NCBI RefSeq assembly: GCF_023586525.1 | Contig: NZ_CP097763.1 | Span: forward strand, 372,001 to 436,000 | Source: Candidatus Blochmannia vicinus | GTDB lineage: Bacteria > Pseudomonadota > Gammaproteobacteria > Enterobacterales > Enterobacteriaceae | Length of the DNA stretch: 64,000 bases | Reading direction: 5' to 3' | Part shown: piece after piece, positions 54,853-64,000 of the stretch | Layout of the letters: every line of letters starts with the position of its first letter | Numbering within the stretch: position 1 is the first letter of the stretch | Made by a program: the position numbers and the translations under genes | Notes under the pieces: model-generated | Seen by the model: the letters and a program-made list of their open reading frames with translations, nothing else | The model's database searches: none | What the model was told of the DNA's origin: nothing

Positions 54853-55578
54853 TTACAATTTAATCGTATCTCCTAAATATACTTGTTGTACATTTTTATT
54901 ATTCAAAATCTCATTAGGAGATCCATGAGCAATTAATTTTCCTTGATTAAGGATATATGCTCGTTTACATATACGCAATGTTTCTCTTACATTATGATCG
55001 GTTATTAACACCCCAAGTCTGCGGGATTGAAGTTGTTTAATGGTTTTTTGTATATCTATGATTGCTATTGGATCAACTCCAGAAAAAGGTTCATCAAGTA
55101 ACATAAATTTTGGATTAGCAGCTAATGCTCGTGCGATTTCTACGCGTTTTCGTTCTCCTCCAGATAATGTTTGACCAATATTGTCTCGTAGATGACTGAT
55201 ATGGAAATTATTCATTAATTCTACAATAAGTTTATTGCGTTTTGTTGTATTAAGATTGCGCTGGGTTTGTAATATAGCCATTAAATTGTCAAATACAGTC
55301 AATCGACGAAAAATAGAGCTTTCTTGAGGCAAATAACCTATGCCTAATCGGGCTCTCAGGTAGATCGGAAATATACTAATATCTTTTTTACCAAGGAAAA
55401 TATGACCGGTATTATGTTGAACAATTCCTAATATCATATAAAATGTCGTAGTTTTTCCTGAACCATTTGGGCCTAATAGTCCAACAATTTCTCCAGAAGA
55501 AATATATAAATTTATATCATTAACTACATAACGTCCTTTATAGATTTTAGACAAATTTCTTATAATAAGTGTTGTCAT
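54853..55578 (-). CDS. lptB: LPS export ABC transporter ATPase LptB
   Basis: ATPase that drives LptFG to extract LPS. P-loop GPNGSGKTTTFYMILGIV (about residue 35), the Q-loop YLPQESSIFRRLTV, LSGGERKRVEIARALA (about 140) and LDEPFSGVDPIA are all conserved with E. coli LptB. Length 241, identical to E. coli. It follows lptA after 34 bases in the lptC-lptA-lptB operon; rpoN and hpf, the next E. coli genes, are absent. Confidence 0.97.
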   Translation of the reverse strand: MTTLIIRNLSKIYKGRYVVNDINLYISSGEIVGLLGPNGSGKTTTFYMILGIVQHNTGHIFLGKKDISIFPIYLRARLGIGYLPQESSIFRRLTVFDNLMAILQTQRNLNTTKRNKLIVELMNNFHISHLRDNIGQTLSGGERKRVEIARALAANPKFMLLDEPFSGVDPIAIIDIQKTIKQLQSRRLGVLITDHNVRETLRICKRAYILNQGKLIAHGSPNEILNNKNVQQVYLGDTIKL

Positions 55579-55612
55579 TCTATTAAATCAGAATTAATTA
55601 TTACAGTGTAGA

Positions 55613-56137
55613 TTAAATATATTTTTTAGATTGATTTGTTAATAAAGTTGTAACAACTTTATTTCCTTGATTAGAAATAGCTTTCATTTGTTTTTTTTTA
55701 ATTGAGTATATGATTTTATCACTTTTTATAGAATTTCCTGATTTTTCTATATAAGCATTGCCAATAAAAGTAATAGTATCATCGTTAGTACTGTAATATA
55801 TTATTAATGATTGAGCAAATATTGAGTTCTTCATGTCTTCTTGTGTTTGATTCAAAATGGCAGGTTTTCCATGTGCTTCTATTGCAGATAAATGATGTAT
55901 ATCTTTTTCATGAGAGACTAGTATTTTATCTGCATAAAGATTGATGTTTTTATATTTAAGAGTAACTTGATCTGTAAAAATTATCGTATTAGTTAGCATA
56001 TTAATTGATTGGCATTGAGAGCAAATTTTAATTATTTGTGTTTTTTTTTGCGTTACAGCATGAGAATATGTAAACATAAAAAATATGTTAATACAAACAA
56101 GTATTATTCTGTTTTTACCGCATATATTGAATTTCAT
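55613..56137 (-). CDS. lptA: LPS transport periplasmic protein LptA
   Basis: Periplasmic bridge protein carrying LPS from LptC to LptD. The N-terminus MKFNICGKNRIILVCINIFF with HAVTQ gives a signal peptide of about 27 residues. GNAYIEKSGNSIKSDKIIYSI and KKKQMKAISNQGNKVVTTLL match E. coli LptA. The ATG at 56137 aligns with the E. coli start and overlaps lptC by 23 bases, as in E. coli; an ATG at 56158 is also in frame. About 174 residues against 185. Confidence 0.93.
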   Translation of the reverse strand: MKFNICGKNRIILVCINIFFMFTYSHAVTQKKTQIIKICSQCQSINMLTNTIIFTDQVTLKYKNINLYADKILVSHEKDIHHLSAIEAHGKPAILNQTQEDMKNSIFAQSLIIYYSTNDDTITFIGNAYIEKSGNSIKSDKIIYSIKKKQMKAISNQGNKVVTTLLTNQSKKYI

Positions 56138-56717
56138 AGTAAGTTTGTGTACTATCAATTAATTTGATTGTTTGTGTATGCAGATTAGCATGCATTTTCA
56201 TCCCGACAGAATAAAAATAATGACCATGTATAATTACTTTTTTGTTTGCAATAATATCTTGAGTTATTAAATTAATTATTGCTTGGTTTGTTTCAATAGA
56301 TTGAAAATATGTGTTATCTATTAAACTATTCATATGGACGTTTCCGTATAAATGTAATGTTTTTTCATGATTTAATCTAGCTTGATTTGCTGTAATTTTC
56401 CATATTGGAGCATTTTTTTCATTAAAAGCAGTTACGTCAGGACGTATAAACCAAATGATTTTTTGGTCTGAAAAATGTTGAATACAATATGCTGTTAATT
56501 TAAATTTAAGTTGTCCTGTCGTATGATATATGTTGATGACTACATCATTACCTTGATGAGTGTATGTTTTTTTATTGACTAATAAATTTAGTGGCCTATT
56601 AAACATAATTAATGATTTTTTTATAATCATGGACAAAAAGATTATTATTAATATTAATAATATTACATAAAAAATATATTTTTTGTTTTTGTTTAATAAC
56701 TTAGATATATAAAACAT
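56115..56717 (-). CDS. lptC: LPS export bitopic protein LptC
   Basis: Single-helix inner-membrane protein that receives LPS from LptFG and passes it to LptA. Residues about 14-34 form the membrane anchor. The periplasmic part has FIRPDVTAFNEKNAPIWKIT and QARLNHEKTLHLYGNVHMNS, typical of LptC. Length 200 against 191. The upstream partners kdsC, kdsD and yrbG of the E. coli operon are missing, so lptC is now first. Confidence 0.92.
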   Translation of the reverse strand: MFYISKLLNKNKKYIFYVILLILIIIFLSMIIKKSLIMFNRPLNLLVNKKTYTHQGNDVVINIYHTTGQLKFKLTAYCIQHFSDQKIIWFIRPDVTAFNEKNAPIWKITANQARLNHEKTLHLYGNVHMNSLIDNTYFQSIETNQAIINLITQDIIANKKVIIHGHYFYSVGMKMHANLHTQTIKLIDSTQTYYEIQYMR

Positions 56718-56972
56718 TGTGCTATCTCATTGCTGAATGGCTATAATTTAATATTTATTTATGTTTTAAGTAATAAAAAACATTATTAAGAGGTGATATA
56801 AATTAAATACTGCTAGAATTGTTAATTCTAATGTTGTTTTGGTGTGGAAGACTATATATATAAGTAAATATATGTTATAAAATGATACGATTGAAACAGT
56901 TATTTACAACAACATGAAATGTTGCGCATAGATACAACAATATATTCATTAACTTAAGGCGATATATAATGG

Positions 56973-57024
56973 AATTAGTTTCAAAATGTTAATTTTTAGT
57001 TTAGTTGTTAATTTTGAAACTAAT
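56973..57024. repeat. 14-bp inverted repeat in the lptC-ibaG gap
   Basis: ATTAGTTTCAAAAT (56973-56986) pairs with ATTTTGAAACTAAT (57011-57024) across a 24-base loop, about 260 bases upstream of lptC. No function can be assigned. Confidence 0.5.
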
Positions 57025-58252
57025 ATTAATGATATACATAGCATTATATGTTTTATTTAAGTGTTATGTATTTCTGATAGATTTTAGTGTTTTCAATTTT
57101 AATTTGTAATAATATTTTTATGATTAAGTTATATTATATATAAATAATGTAAGTAATATATATTGTGTGTAAGTAATATATTTATATATATGCAGTTTTT
57201 AAGTTTATTTTTATTAAAAGTATGATTGCTATATGTAAGATAAATAATTTTTACATTAAACAATAAAAATCTAATTTAGAAAAATATATTAATCGCTGGT
57301 TTTTATAAAATAGAAAAAAAATTATAATACTTAATAAGATAACTGAATTTATTTTTATGGACTTGTTAATTAAATATAATTTTTTCACATATCTTTAGAT
57401 ATATGAAATATAAAAATGTTTAATGTTATAAGTGTATGAGTACAAGATGAATATATATAGGATTTTATTATTATATGGTGGTTCGGATTAATTTTTGTTA
57501 TATCGCAGTACATGAGTAAATTATATATTGCATGTGTATTATATGAAATTACTTTAAATAAATTTATATATATTCTTTATTGTATATGAAGTTATTTTTA
57601 TTTTGATGCATATCTAATAAAATAGATTATTAATAATTAAATTAGAAATATGATAATATTTGCTATGAATGTAATAAAGGGTATTATTTTAATTTAATTA
57701 TTAATATTGATGGAAAATTTATTTTTTGATACATTTTTAATAAAAATTATAAATTGTATGAGAATTATTATTATTTTGATAATATTAGTAATTATAAATA
57801 TGTATATCCCAAAAAATAGTTGAAATGATATTATCAATTATAATAAAGATTGTTTTAAGATTATCAGTTACATTTGAGTAGTTGATATAGTTCTCCATAT
57901 ATTTTTGATATAATTTCACGTGTTATTTTAATAAAAATTTATTTTTAGTAATGTTTAATATTAATTCTTAATTATTAAATATATCGGTATGAAATTTATC
58001 AACATATAGTTGAGACGTTATAAATTAATGATATCTAGATGAATGAAATAATTAGTTTATAAGTACGATTATTATTTTTATATTATTTAATATTTTATGG
58101 ACTCTATGTATGATTAAAATTTTTTATTTTTATAGATAGGTTAATAATGATTATTATCGAATTGTAATAATTAGTCTAATAATATAAAAATAATTTTTTT
58201 TTAAAATATGATGTAAATGTATGTAAAAATTTTGTCGACTAAATAGTCAGTT

Positions 58253-58282
58253 TTTATTTTTATTTTTAAAAATAAAAATAAA
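58253..58282. repeat. A/T-only 30-base palindrome
   Basis: Two 15-base halves made only of A and T are exact reverse complements. In such AT-rich DNA this could arise by slippage and carries little information. Confidence 0.5.
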
Positions 58283-58669
58283 TTTAATGTATTGTTCATA
58301 TTTAAATAGGTATATATAATTAATATTAGTTTAATGATAATAAATATGGTATCTAATATCTTAGATAATAAAAGGTATGATTGTGTATATTATAGATACA
58401 GAAAGTTTTGTAGATATATGTAGTAGAGAAAAATTTAGATTTTATTTTTTAATGTATTTTCATTGAGGAGAAAGATAGTAATGATTATCGTTACATATTA
58501 GCTAAAAATAGAACTTAAAAAAATTAGTTATTTAAGATTAAAATTAAATATATATTGCAAAATATATTAATTTAAAAATAACAGCTTAAAGTAATTTTTA
58601 AGTAAAATATGATTAAGATAATTATTTGTTCTACCGTTAATTGTATTTATTTAAATGGTTTTGAAGCTT

Positions 58670-58924
58670 ATGAATGGGAATGAAGTTAAAAGTATTTTAT
58701 TAAAAAATTTATTATTAGATGAGGTATATGTTTCTTTTTGCGAAAATAATTGTCAAATTATTGCTATAGGTCATATATTTTATAATATGGATGAATTAGA
58801 ACGGCATAAAATAATATATGCTCCTCTTATGCAGCATATATTAAATAATGAAATTCATTCTGTATCTATTCAAGCATTTAATCCTGAAGAATGGAATAAA
58901 AAACATATATCATGTAATATATAA
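58670..58924 (+). CDS. ibaG: BolA-family protein IbaG
   Basis: Small BolA-like protein that pairs with monothiol glutaredoxin in iron-sulfur/acid-stress functions. The product has DEVYVSFCENNCQIIAIGHIF, KIIYAPLMQHILNNEIHSVSI and FNPEEW, matching E. coli IbaG (YrbA). The ATG at 58670 (MNGNEVKSILLKNL) gives 84 residues, the same as E. coli; an ATG at 58655 is in frame but adds unmatched residues. It precedes murA as in E. coli. Confidence 0.93.
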   Translation: MNGNEVKSILLKNLLLDEVYVSFCENNCQIIAIGHIFYNMDELERHKIIYAPLMQHILNNEIHSVSIQAFNPEEWNKKHISCNI

Positions 58925-58969
58925 AGCAGATTTTTAATTGCTATGGTATTAGTATGTAATTAACGTTAA

Positions 58970-60238
<1,269 letters not shown>

Positions 60239-60450
60239 CTTATATTAGATGTATAATGATTTTTATGTAATGGGTTTTGGTCTTTTTATGTCAAAATATT
60301 TTTTAAAAAATAACGTTTTAAGTGGATGTTTAGTTATGTACTTATTGTATTATTTGTAATTTACTGGATATTTATTTTCATTTGAATATTTAAAAACTTA
60401 GATTAAATATTGTTTTGTTTGTTGTATTGATCTTTAAATCAATGCAATAA

Positions 60451-61824
60451 TTAACGGAGTAATAGAAATATATTTGTATCTCCGCGAACAATATTAAGCG
60501 CAATAATAGATGGTTTTTCGTTTAAAATTTTGCGTAATTGAGATAAGTTATGTACTTTAGTACGATTTAATCCAATGATTATATCACCTTTTTGTAAACC
60601 AATAGAATAAGCTGGAGAGTCTTTGGCCACTTCTTCAACTTGTACTCCTTTTGTTCCATCTTTTAAATATCCATTACTTAAAGAAGCTCCTTGCAATGCA
60701 GGAGTTAATACCTCTTCACTGGTGCTAACAGAAGTACTATCATCTAGTAAAACTGATATTGTTTGTATTTTTCCATCTCGTAACAATCCTAGTTTTATAG
60801 TTTTACCCGGGGTGGTAGTCCCAATTTTGACTCTTAACTCTGCAAAATTTTTTATTGGTTTTCCCTCTATAGATATGATGATATCTCCTGCTTTTATATT
60901 TGCTTTAGCGGCTGCAGTTCCTGGTAAAACTTCGCTGACAAACGCGCCGCGTTGTGCGTCAATGTTGAGTGCTTTAGCAATATCAGCAGTTAATTCTGTT
61001 CCTTTAATGCCTAATTGTCCGCGTTTTACTTCCCCAAATTCGATTAATTGTTGACTTAAATTTTTTACAATATTGCTAGGAATCGCGAAACCGATACCAA
61101 TATTTCCTCCGCCAGGTGTTAAAATAGCAGTGTTAATTCCAATTAATTCTCCATGTAAGTTTACTAAAGCCCCTCCAGAATTTCCTCTATTTATAGAAGC
61201 ATCAGTTTGTATAAAATTTTCTAGTCCTTCAAGGTTTAAACCACTTCTACCTAATGCTGATACAATACCAGAAGTTGCTGTTTGACCTAATCCAAAAGGG
61301 TTTCCTATCGCAACAGCAAAATCACCAACTTTTAAGATATCAGAATCAGCTATTTTTATTTCAGAAAGGTGTTTAAATTTTAATAATTGAAGTAATGCTA
61401 GATCAGTTTGCTCATCATGTCCTATTAATTTGGCATCAAATTCTCGACCGTCGTTAAGTTGTACTTTAATTTTATCTGCTCCATTTACAACATGATTATT
61501 GGTAATAATATAACCTTTATTAGCGTTAATAATAACTCCTGATCCTAATCCTTCAAACGGTCTAGACCCAAAGTTACCTCCAGGCATATCTGGTCCAAAA
61601 AAATATTTGAATTCTTTAGGTAATGTAAGTTTTCTTGCTGGCTGAATACCTTCTACATGTACACTTACTACTGCTGGAAGTACTGTATCTAACATGGGAG
61701 CTAAACTTGGTAGGAATCCTGATATTTCCGTAGAAAATGCCGTATGATTGATAGAAGATTCAGAATATGAAATTCCTAATGCGAATAATATACTCAATAT
61801 GTTAAGTAAGTGTGTTGTTTTCAT
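60451..61824 (-). CDS. degQ: Periplasmic serine endoprotease DegQ
   Basis: HtrA-family protease and chaperone of the periplasm. Signal peptide residues about 1-25 (MKTTHLLNILSILFALGISYS). The catalytic triad is in ITNNHVVNGADK, EQTDLALLQ and TDASINRGNSGGALVNL. Two PDZ domains follow (about 265-360 and 375-455). Length 457 against 455 in DegQ; the lack of the long Q-linker loop and the overall sequence favour DegQ over DegP. degS is absent. It follows zapG on the minus strand, as in E. coli. Confidence 0.96.
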   Translation of the reverse strand: MKTTHLLNILSILFALGISYSESSINHTAFSTEISGFLPSLAPMLDTVLPAVVSVHVEGIQPARKLTLPKEFKYFFGPDMPGGNFGSRPFEGLGSGVIINANKGYIITNNHVVNGADKIKVQLNDGREFDAKLIGHDEQTDLALLQLLKFKHLSEIKIADSDILKVGDFAVAIGNPFGLGQTATSGIVSALGRSGLNLEGLENFIQTDASINRGNSGGALVNLHGELIGINTAILTPGGGNIGIGFAIPSNIVKNLSQQLIEFGEVKRGQLGIKGTELTADIAKALNIDAQRGAFVSEVLPGTAAAKANIKAGDIIISIEGKPIKNFAELRVKIGTTTPGKTIKLGLLRDGKIQTISVLLDDSTSVSTSEEVLTPALQGASLSNGYLKDGTKGVQVEEVAKDSPAYSIGLQKGDIIIGLNRTKVHNLSQLRKILNEKPSIIALNIVRGDTNIFLLLR

Positions 61825-62026
61825 AAATAATTAATTTAGTTAGTTATATTATTAAGTAAGAAATAATATTTATACTAAAATGTTTATAAAACTTTAGTGA
61901 CTAAATTACATATATTTATACCTATAATTAATTTTTAATTGTAGAAAGCCGTAGCACTGGAGATAATACTTTAGATATGAAAATGTAATATAGGGTATAA
62001 TGAAATTTGTATAAATGATATTAGTG

Positions 62027-62425
62027 TTATTTGTTATCATAATTTTTTAAAGTATTTTCCGTATTATTAGAATAATCTAGTGGCGCTTCTATAGGTAGTT
62101 GTTCATTTTGTATATTTGTTTCTTTGGTGTTAAACATGCACATTATATCTTGAATATGTGTGTTTGGTAAAAAAAAGTTAGCACTTTTTTTTACATTATG
62201 ATATAGATGACGATAATCAACTATCATTTTGTTTAATAATTCTATGGTGCATAAAAAGTGTTTACTTAGTTCTCTTTGGTATTCATTTAGTTTAATTTTG
62301 TTTTCTTGTAATTCATCATATAAATTTTTTTGATTATATAATAAATAGCGAGTTCTGTAATACATTATAATTGCTCCTGTAGCAATGCCAATTATTAAGA
62401 TTGCGAGCATATATATATATATCAT
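62027..62425 (-). CDS. zapG: Cell-division/envelope protein ZapG (YhcB)
   Basis: Inner-membrane protein linked to division and envelope growth. N-terminal membrane helix (about residues 3-22, IYMLAILIIGIATGAIIMYY) is followed by a coiled coil YDELQENKIKLNEYQRELSK. DYRHLYHNVKKSANFFLPN and PLDYSNNTENTL match E. coli YhcB. Length 132, the same as E. coli. It is upstream of degQ and diverges from rplM; zapE, which lies between in E. coli, is missing. Confidence 0.92.
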   Translation of the reverse strand: MIYIYMLAILIIGIATGAIIMYYRTRYLLYNQKNLYDELQENKIKLNEYQRELSKHFLCTIELLNKMIVDYRHLYHNVKKSANFFLPNTHIQDIMCMFNTKETNIQNEQLPIEAPLDYSNNTENTLKNYDNK

Positions 62426-62853
62426 GGTAACGACTCCTAAAAAATTTCTTGTTGATATATTCTGTTTTGTATGGTTTTAATCGCCTAAATATTTAGCTAG
62501 AAATATTTAGGCGATTAAAACCAAAAATAGTATTTAAAAATTGTTTAGTACATTAATTATCAATTTTATTAATTGATAATATACAACGAATTTATTTATT
62601 ATAAAATATAATATGATTATATTTCTTAATTATTTAATTTTTAGTTAATATATAGACATATAGATGTGACACATTTTATGTGCGAAAATATTAGTTCAAT
62701 ATTTATTTGAAATTTTTAAATAATATTGGAGAAATTTTATTTTTCAATAATGTTATTTTAATATAGAATCTATTATGTTATAATTATACTTTTATATTAA
62801 AAGTTTATTTTTGATTGGAACGTGTGTTTTATGTTGAGTTGATTTTTGTTTTT
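62426..62853. other. Divergent spacer between zapG and rplM; zapE missing
   Basis: About 430 bases. A perfect 23-bp hairpin occupies 62472-62523. The rest is AT-rich and must carry the rplM-rpsI promoter and the zapG-degQ promoter. No ZapE fragment is recognisable. Confidence 0.55.
62472..62523. repeat. Perfect 23-bp hairpin in the zapG-rplM divergent region
   Basis: Positions 62472-62494 and 62501-62523 are exact reverse complements around the loop AGCTAG. The arms contain ATCGCCTAAATATTT. It lies upstream of both divergent genes, so a simple terminator role is not expected. Confidence 0.8.
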
Positions 62854-63282
62854 ATGAAAACTTTTATGGAAAAATCAAATATAATTAGACGAAAATGGCA
62901 TGTTATTGATGCTAAAAGTAAAATACTTGGTCGTTTATCTACTATAATTTCTAGATACTTAATTGGTAAACATAAAGTTGAATATGCCCCTCATATTGAT
63001 ATTGGAGATTACGTTATTGTTTTAAATGCAAAAGAAGTATCTGTAAGCGGTCGCAAACGTGATAATAAAATTTATTATCATCATACTGGGTATGTTGGAG
63101 GAATTAAACAATCTAGTTTTAAGAGAATGATTGACAGGAATCCTGAAAAGGTAGTTGAAATTTCAGTAAAAGGTATGTTACCTAAAGGACCTTTAGGTCG
63201 TATTATGTATCGTAGATTGAAAGTATACTCGGGAAGTACACATATACATTCTGCTCAAACACCTCAATGCATAGATTGTTGA
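62854..63282 (+). CDS. rplM: 50S ribosomal protein L13
   Basis: Large-subunit assembly protein. [52 protein letters not shown] and [20 protein letters not shown] are conserved. The ATG at 62854 (MKTFMEKSN) gives 142 residues, as in E. coli; a TTG further upstream at 62815 is not needed. It forms a two-gene operon with rpsI, 29 bases downstream. Confidence 0.97.
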   Translation: MKTFMEKSNIIRRKWHVIDAKSKILGRLSTIISRYLIGKHKVEYAPHIDIGDYVIVLNAKEVSVSGRKRDNKIYYHHTGYVGGIKQSSFKRMIDRNPEKVVEISVKGMLPKGPLGRIMYRRLKVYSGSTHIHSAQTPQCIDC

Positions 63283-63311
63283 CGAATAAAATAAAATGGA
63301 AAATTTTGAGT

Positions 63312-63716
63312 ATGACCTATAATCAATATTATGGTACCGGGCGAAGAAAAAGTGCATCTGCTCGAGTATTCATTAAGTTAGATGAAATGAGCAATGGGAA
63401 AATTATTATAAATAAGCGTAAATTAAATAAGTATTTTCCTAAAAATAGCATGCAGTTTATTGTTACCAGACCTTTGAAAACTGCTAATTTACTAAACAAT
63501 AAGTTAGATGTATATGTTACTGTAAAAGGCGGAGGTATATCCGGGCAGGCTGGTGCTATATGTCATGGAATAACGCGCGCATTATTACAATATGATGATA
63601 AGTTACGTGATGTATTGCGTTCAGTTGGGTTAGTTACTAGAGATTCTAGAGAAGTAGAAAGAAAAAAGGTAGGATTACGCAAAGCACGAAGGAGTCCTCA
63701 ATTTTCTAAACGTTGA
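63312..63716 (+). CDS. rpsI: 30S ribosomal protein S9
   Basis: Small-subunit protein whose C-terminal tail reaches the P site. [39 protein letters not shown] and the end [17 protein letters not shown] are conserved, including the terminal SKR. The ATG at 63312 matches the E. coli start. 134 residues against 130, with a four-residue insertion (DEMS region) near residue 24. sspA does not follow within the remaining 284 bases, which show no gene. Confidence 0.97.
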   Translation: MTYNQYYGTGRRKSASARVFIKLDEMSNGKIIINKRKLNKYFPKNSMQFIVTRPLKTANLLNNKLDVYVTVKGGGISGQAGAICHGITRALLQYDDKLRDVLRSVGLVTRDSREVERKKVGLRKARRSPQFSKR

Positions 63717-64000
63717 TATTTTGACATATTTGTATATATAAATATAAGGATGTAGTGGTTTTATCTTTTAAATGAGATTTTTTAAAATTAAGTATGAAAT
63801 TATTTTTTAATAATGAGTGTTGGGATAAACATTGAGTATATTGGGAATGCTTTAGTTGATGAAAATTAGAGATGATATTATTTAAAATAATAGTGATTTC
63901 TATGGGTTGTGATGTATCATGTAAATATTGTATTGATAGTATATTAGATATATTATCTAACTAATAATTATATTTATTTATATTGTGTTATAAAAAATAA

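Larger units (their letters stand above)
56718..58669. other. 1.9-kb gene graveyard between lptC and ibaG
   Basis: The longest gene-free stretch in the window. In E. coli the same divergent interval holds kdsC, kdsD and yrbG on the lptC side and mlaF-E-D-C-B on the ibaG side, about 6 kb of genes. All are gone. The sequence is almost pure A/T with two dyads, one at 56973-57024 and one at 58253-58282. I see no fragment of the lost proteins. The stretch must contain the promoters for lptC and ibaG. Confidence 0.65.

Noticed and set aside
63717..64000. Start of sspA after rpsI
   Set aside because: No frame resembling SspA begins in the remaining 284 bases; the stretch looks non-coding.

Overview
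The window is chromosomal DNA of a strongly AT-rich (by eye under one third G+C), gene-reduced member of the Enterobacterales. Nearly every protein has a close E. coli counterpart of almost the same length, but gene neighbourhoods are collapsed: dnaA, recF, rsmG, atpI, pyrBI, uvrA, the mla operon, kdsC/kdsD and zapE are missing from the places where E. coli keeps them. Amino-acid genes useful to a host (metA, argI) are kept and no mobile element, prophage or CRISPR is visible. This fits an obligate insect endosymbiont. The order mnmG-atpBEFHAGDC-glmU with dnaN-gyrB lacking dnaA points to Candidatus Blochmannia (carpenter-ant symbionts) or a close relative; that name is inference from memory of gene order.

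Layout. 0-2.4 kb: metA and a lone tRNA-Ile on the minus strand, then a gene-free stretch in front of mnmG where enterobacteria usually have oriC. 2.4-13 kb: mnmG, the complete eight-gene F1Fo ATP synthase operon and glmU. 13-17.2 kb (minus): mnmE, an in-frame yidD-yidC reading frame, rnpA and rpmH. 17.5-22 kb: dnaN, gyrB, ibpA. 22-27.4 kb: an AI-2E-family membrane protein, glyQS, sodA. 27.7 kb: a proline-type tRNA with an unexpected CAG anticodon. 28-41 kb: prlC, pitA, ubiA, zur, dnaB, ssb, yjcE, gltP separated by long gene-free gaps. 41-50.4 kb: ridA, argI, valS-holC-pepA on the minus strand, divergent from lptF-lptG. 50.4-54 kb: a LysR-type regulator, tRNA-Leu(CAA), and a small-membrane-protein/aztA/aztB cluster behind a Zur-box-like palindrome. 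54.8-56.7 kb: lptB, lptA, lptC. 56.7-58.7 kb: a 1.9-kb gap where the mla and kds genes are gone. 58.7-64 kb: ibaG, murA, degQ, zapG, rplM, rpsI.

How the genes fit together. Five of the seven Lpt lipopolysaccharide-export genes (lptFG, lptBAC) plus murA and glmU show that an outer membrane and peptidoglycan are still made. Energy and ion balance are covered by the ATP synthase, YjcE, PitA and GltP; replication by DnaN, DnaB, SSB, HolC and GyrB without DnaA; translation by ValRS, GlyRS, L34, L13, S9 and the MnmE/MnmG tRNA-modifying pair. Zinc appears to be a controlled resource: zur is retained, and the same 12-bp palindrome occurs upstream of zur and upstream of the aztAB transporter cluster.

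Most distinctive signals: the CAG-anticodon proline-type tRNA; a 50-bp perfect GC-rich palindrome inside pepA and a smaller one inside glyQ; the two-site Zur regulon with an uncharacterised 46-residue membrane protein; the yidD-yidC in-frame junction; and a series of long, perfect, mutually unrelated inverted repeats in otherwise decayed spacers. No wholly new multi-gene system is evident.
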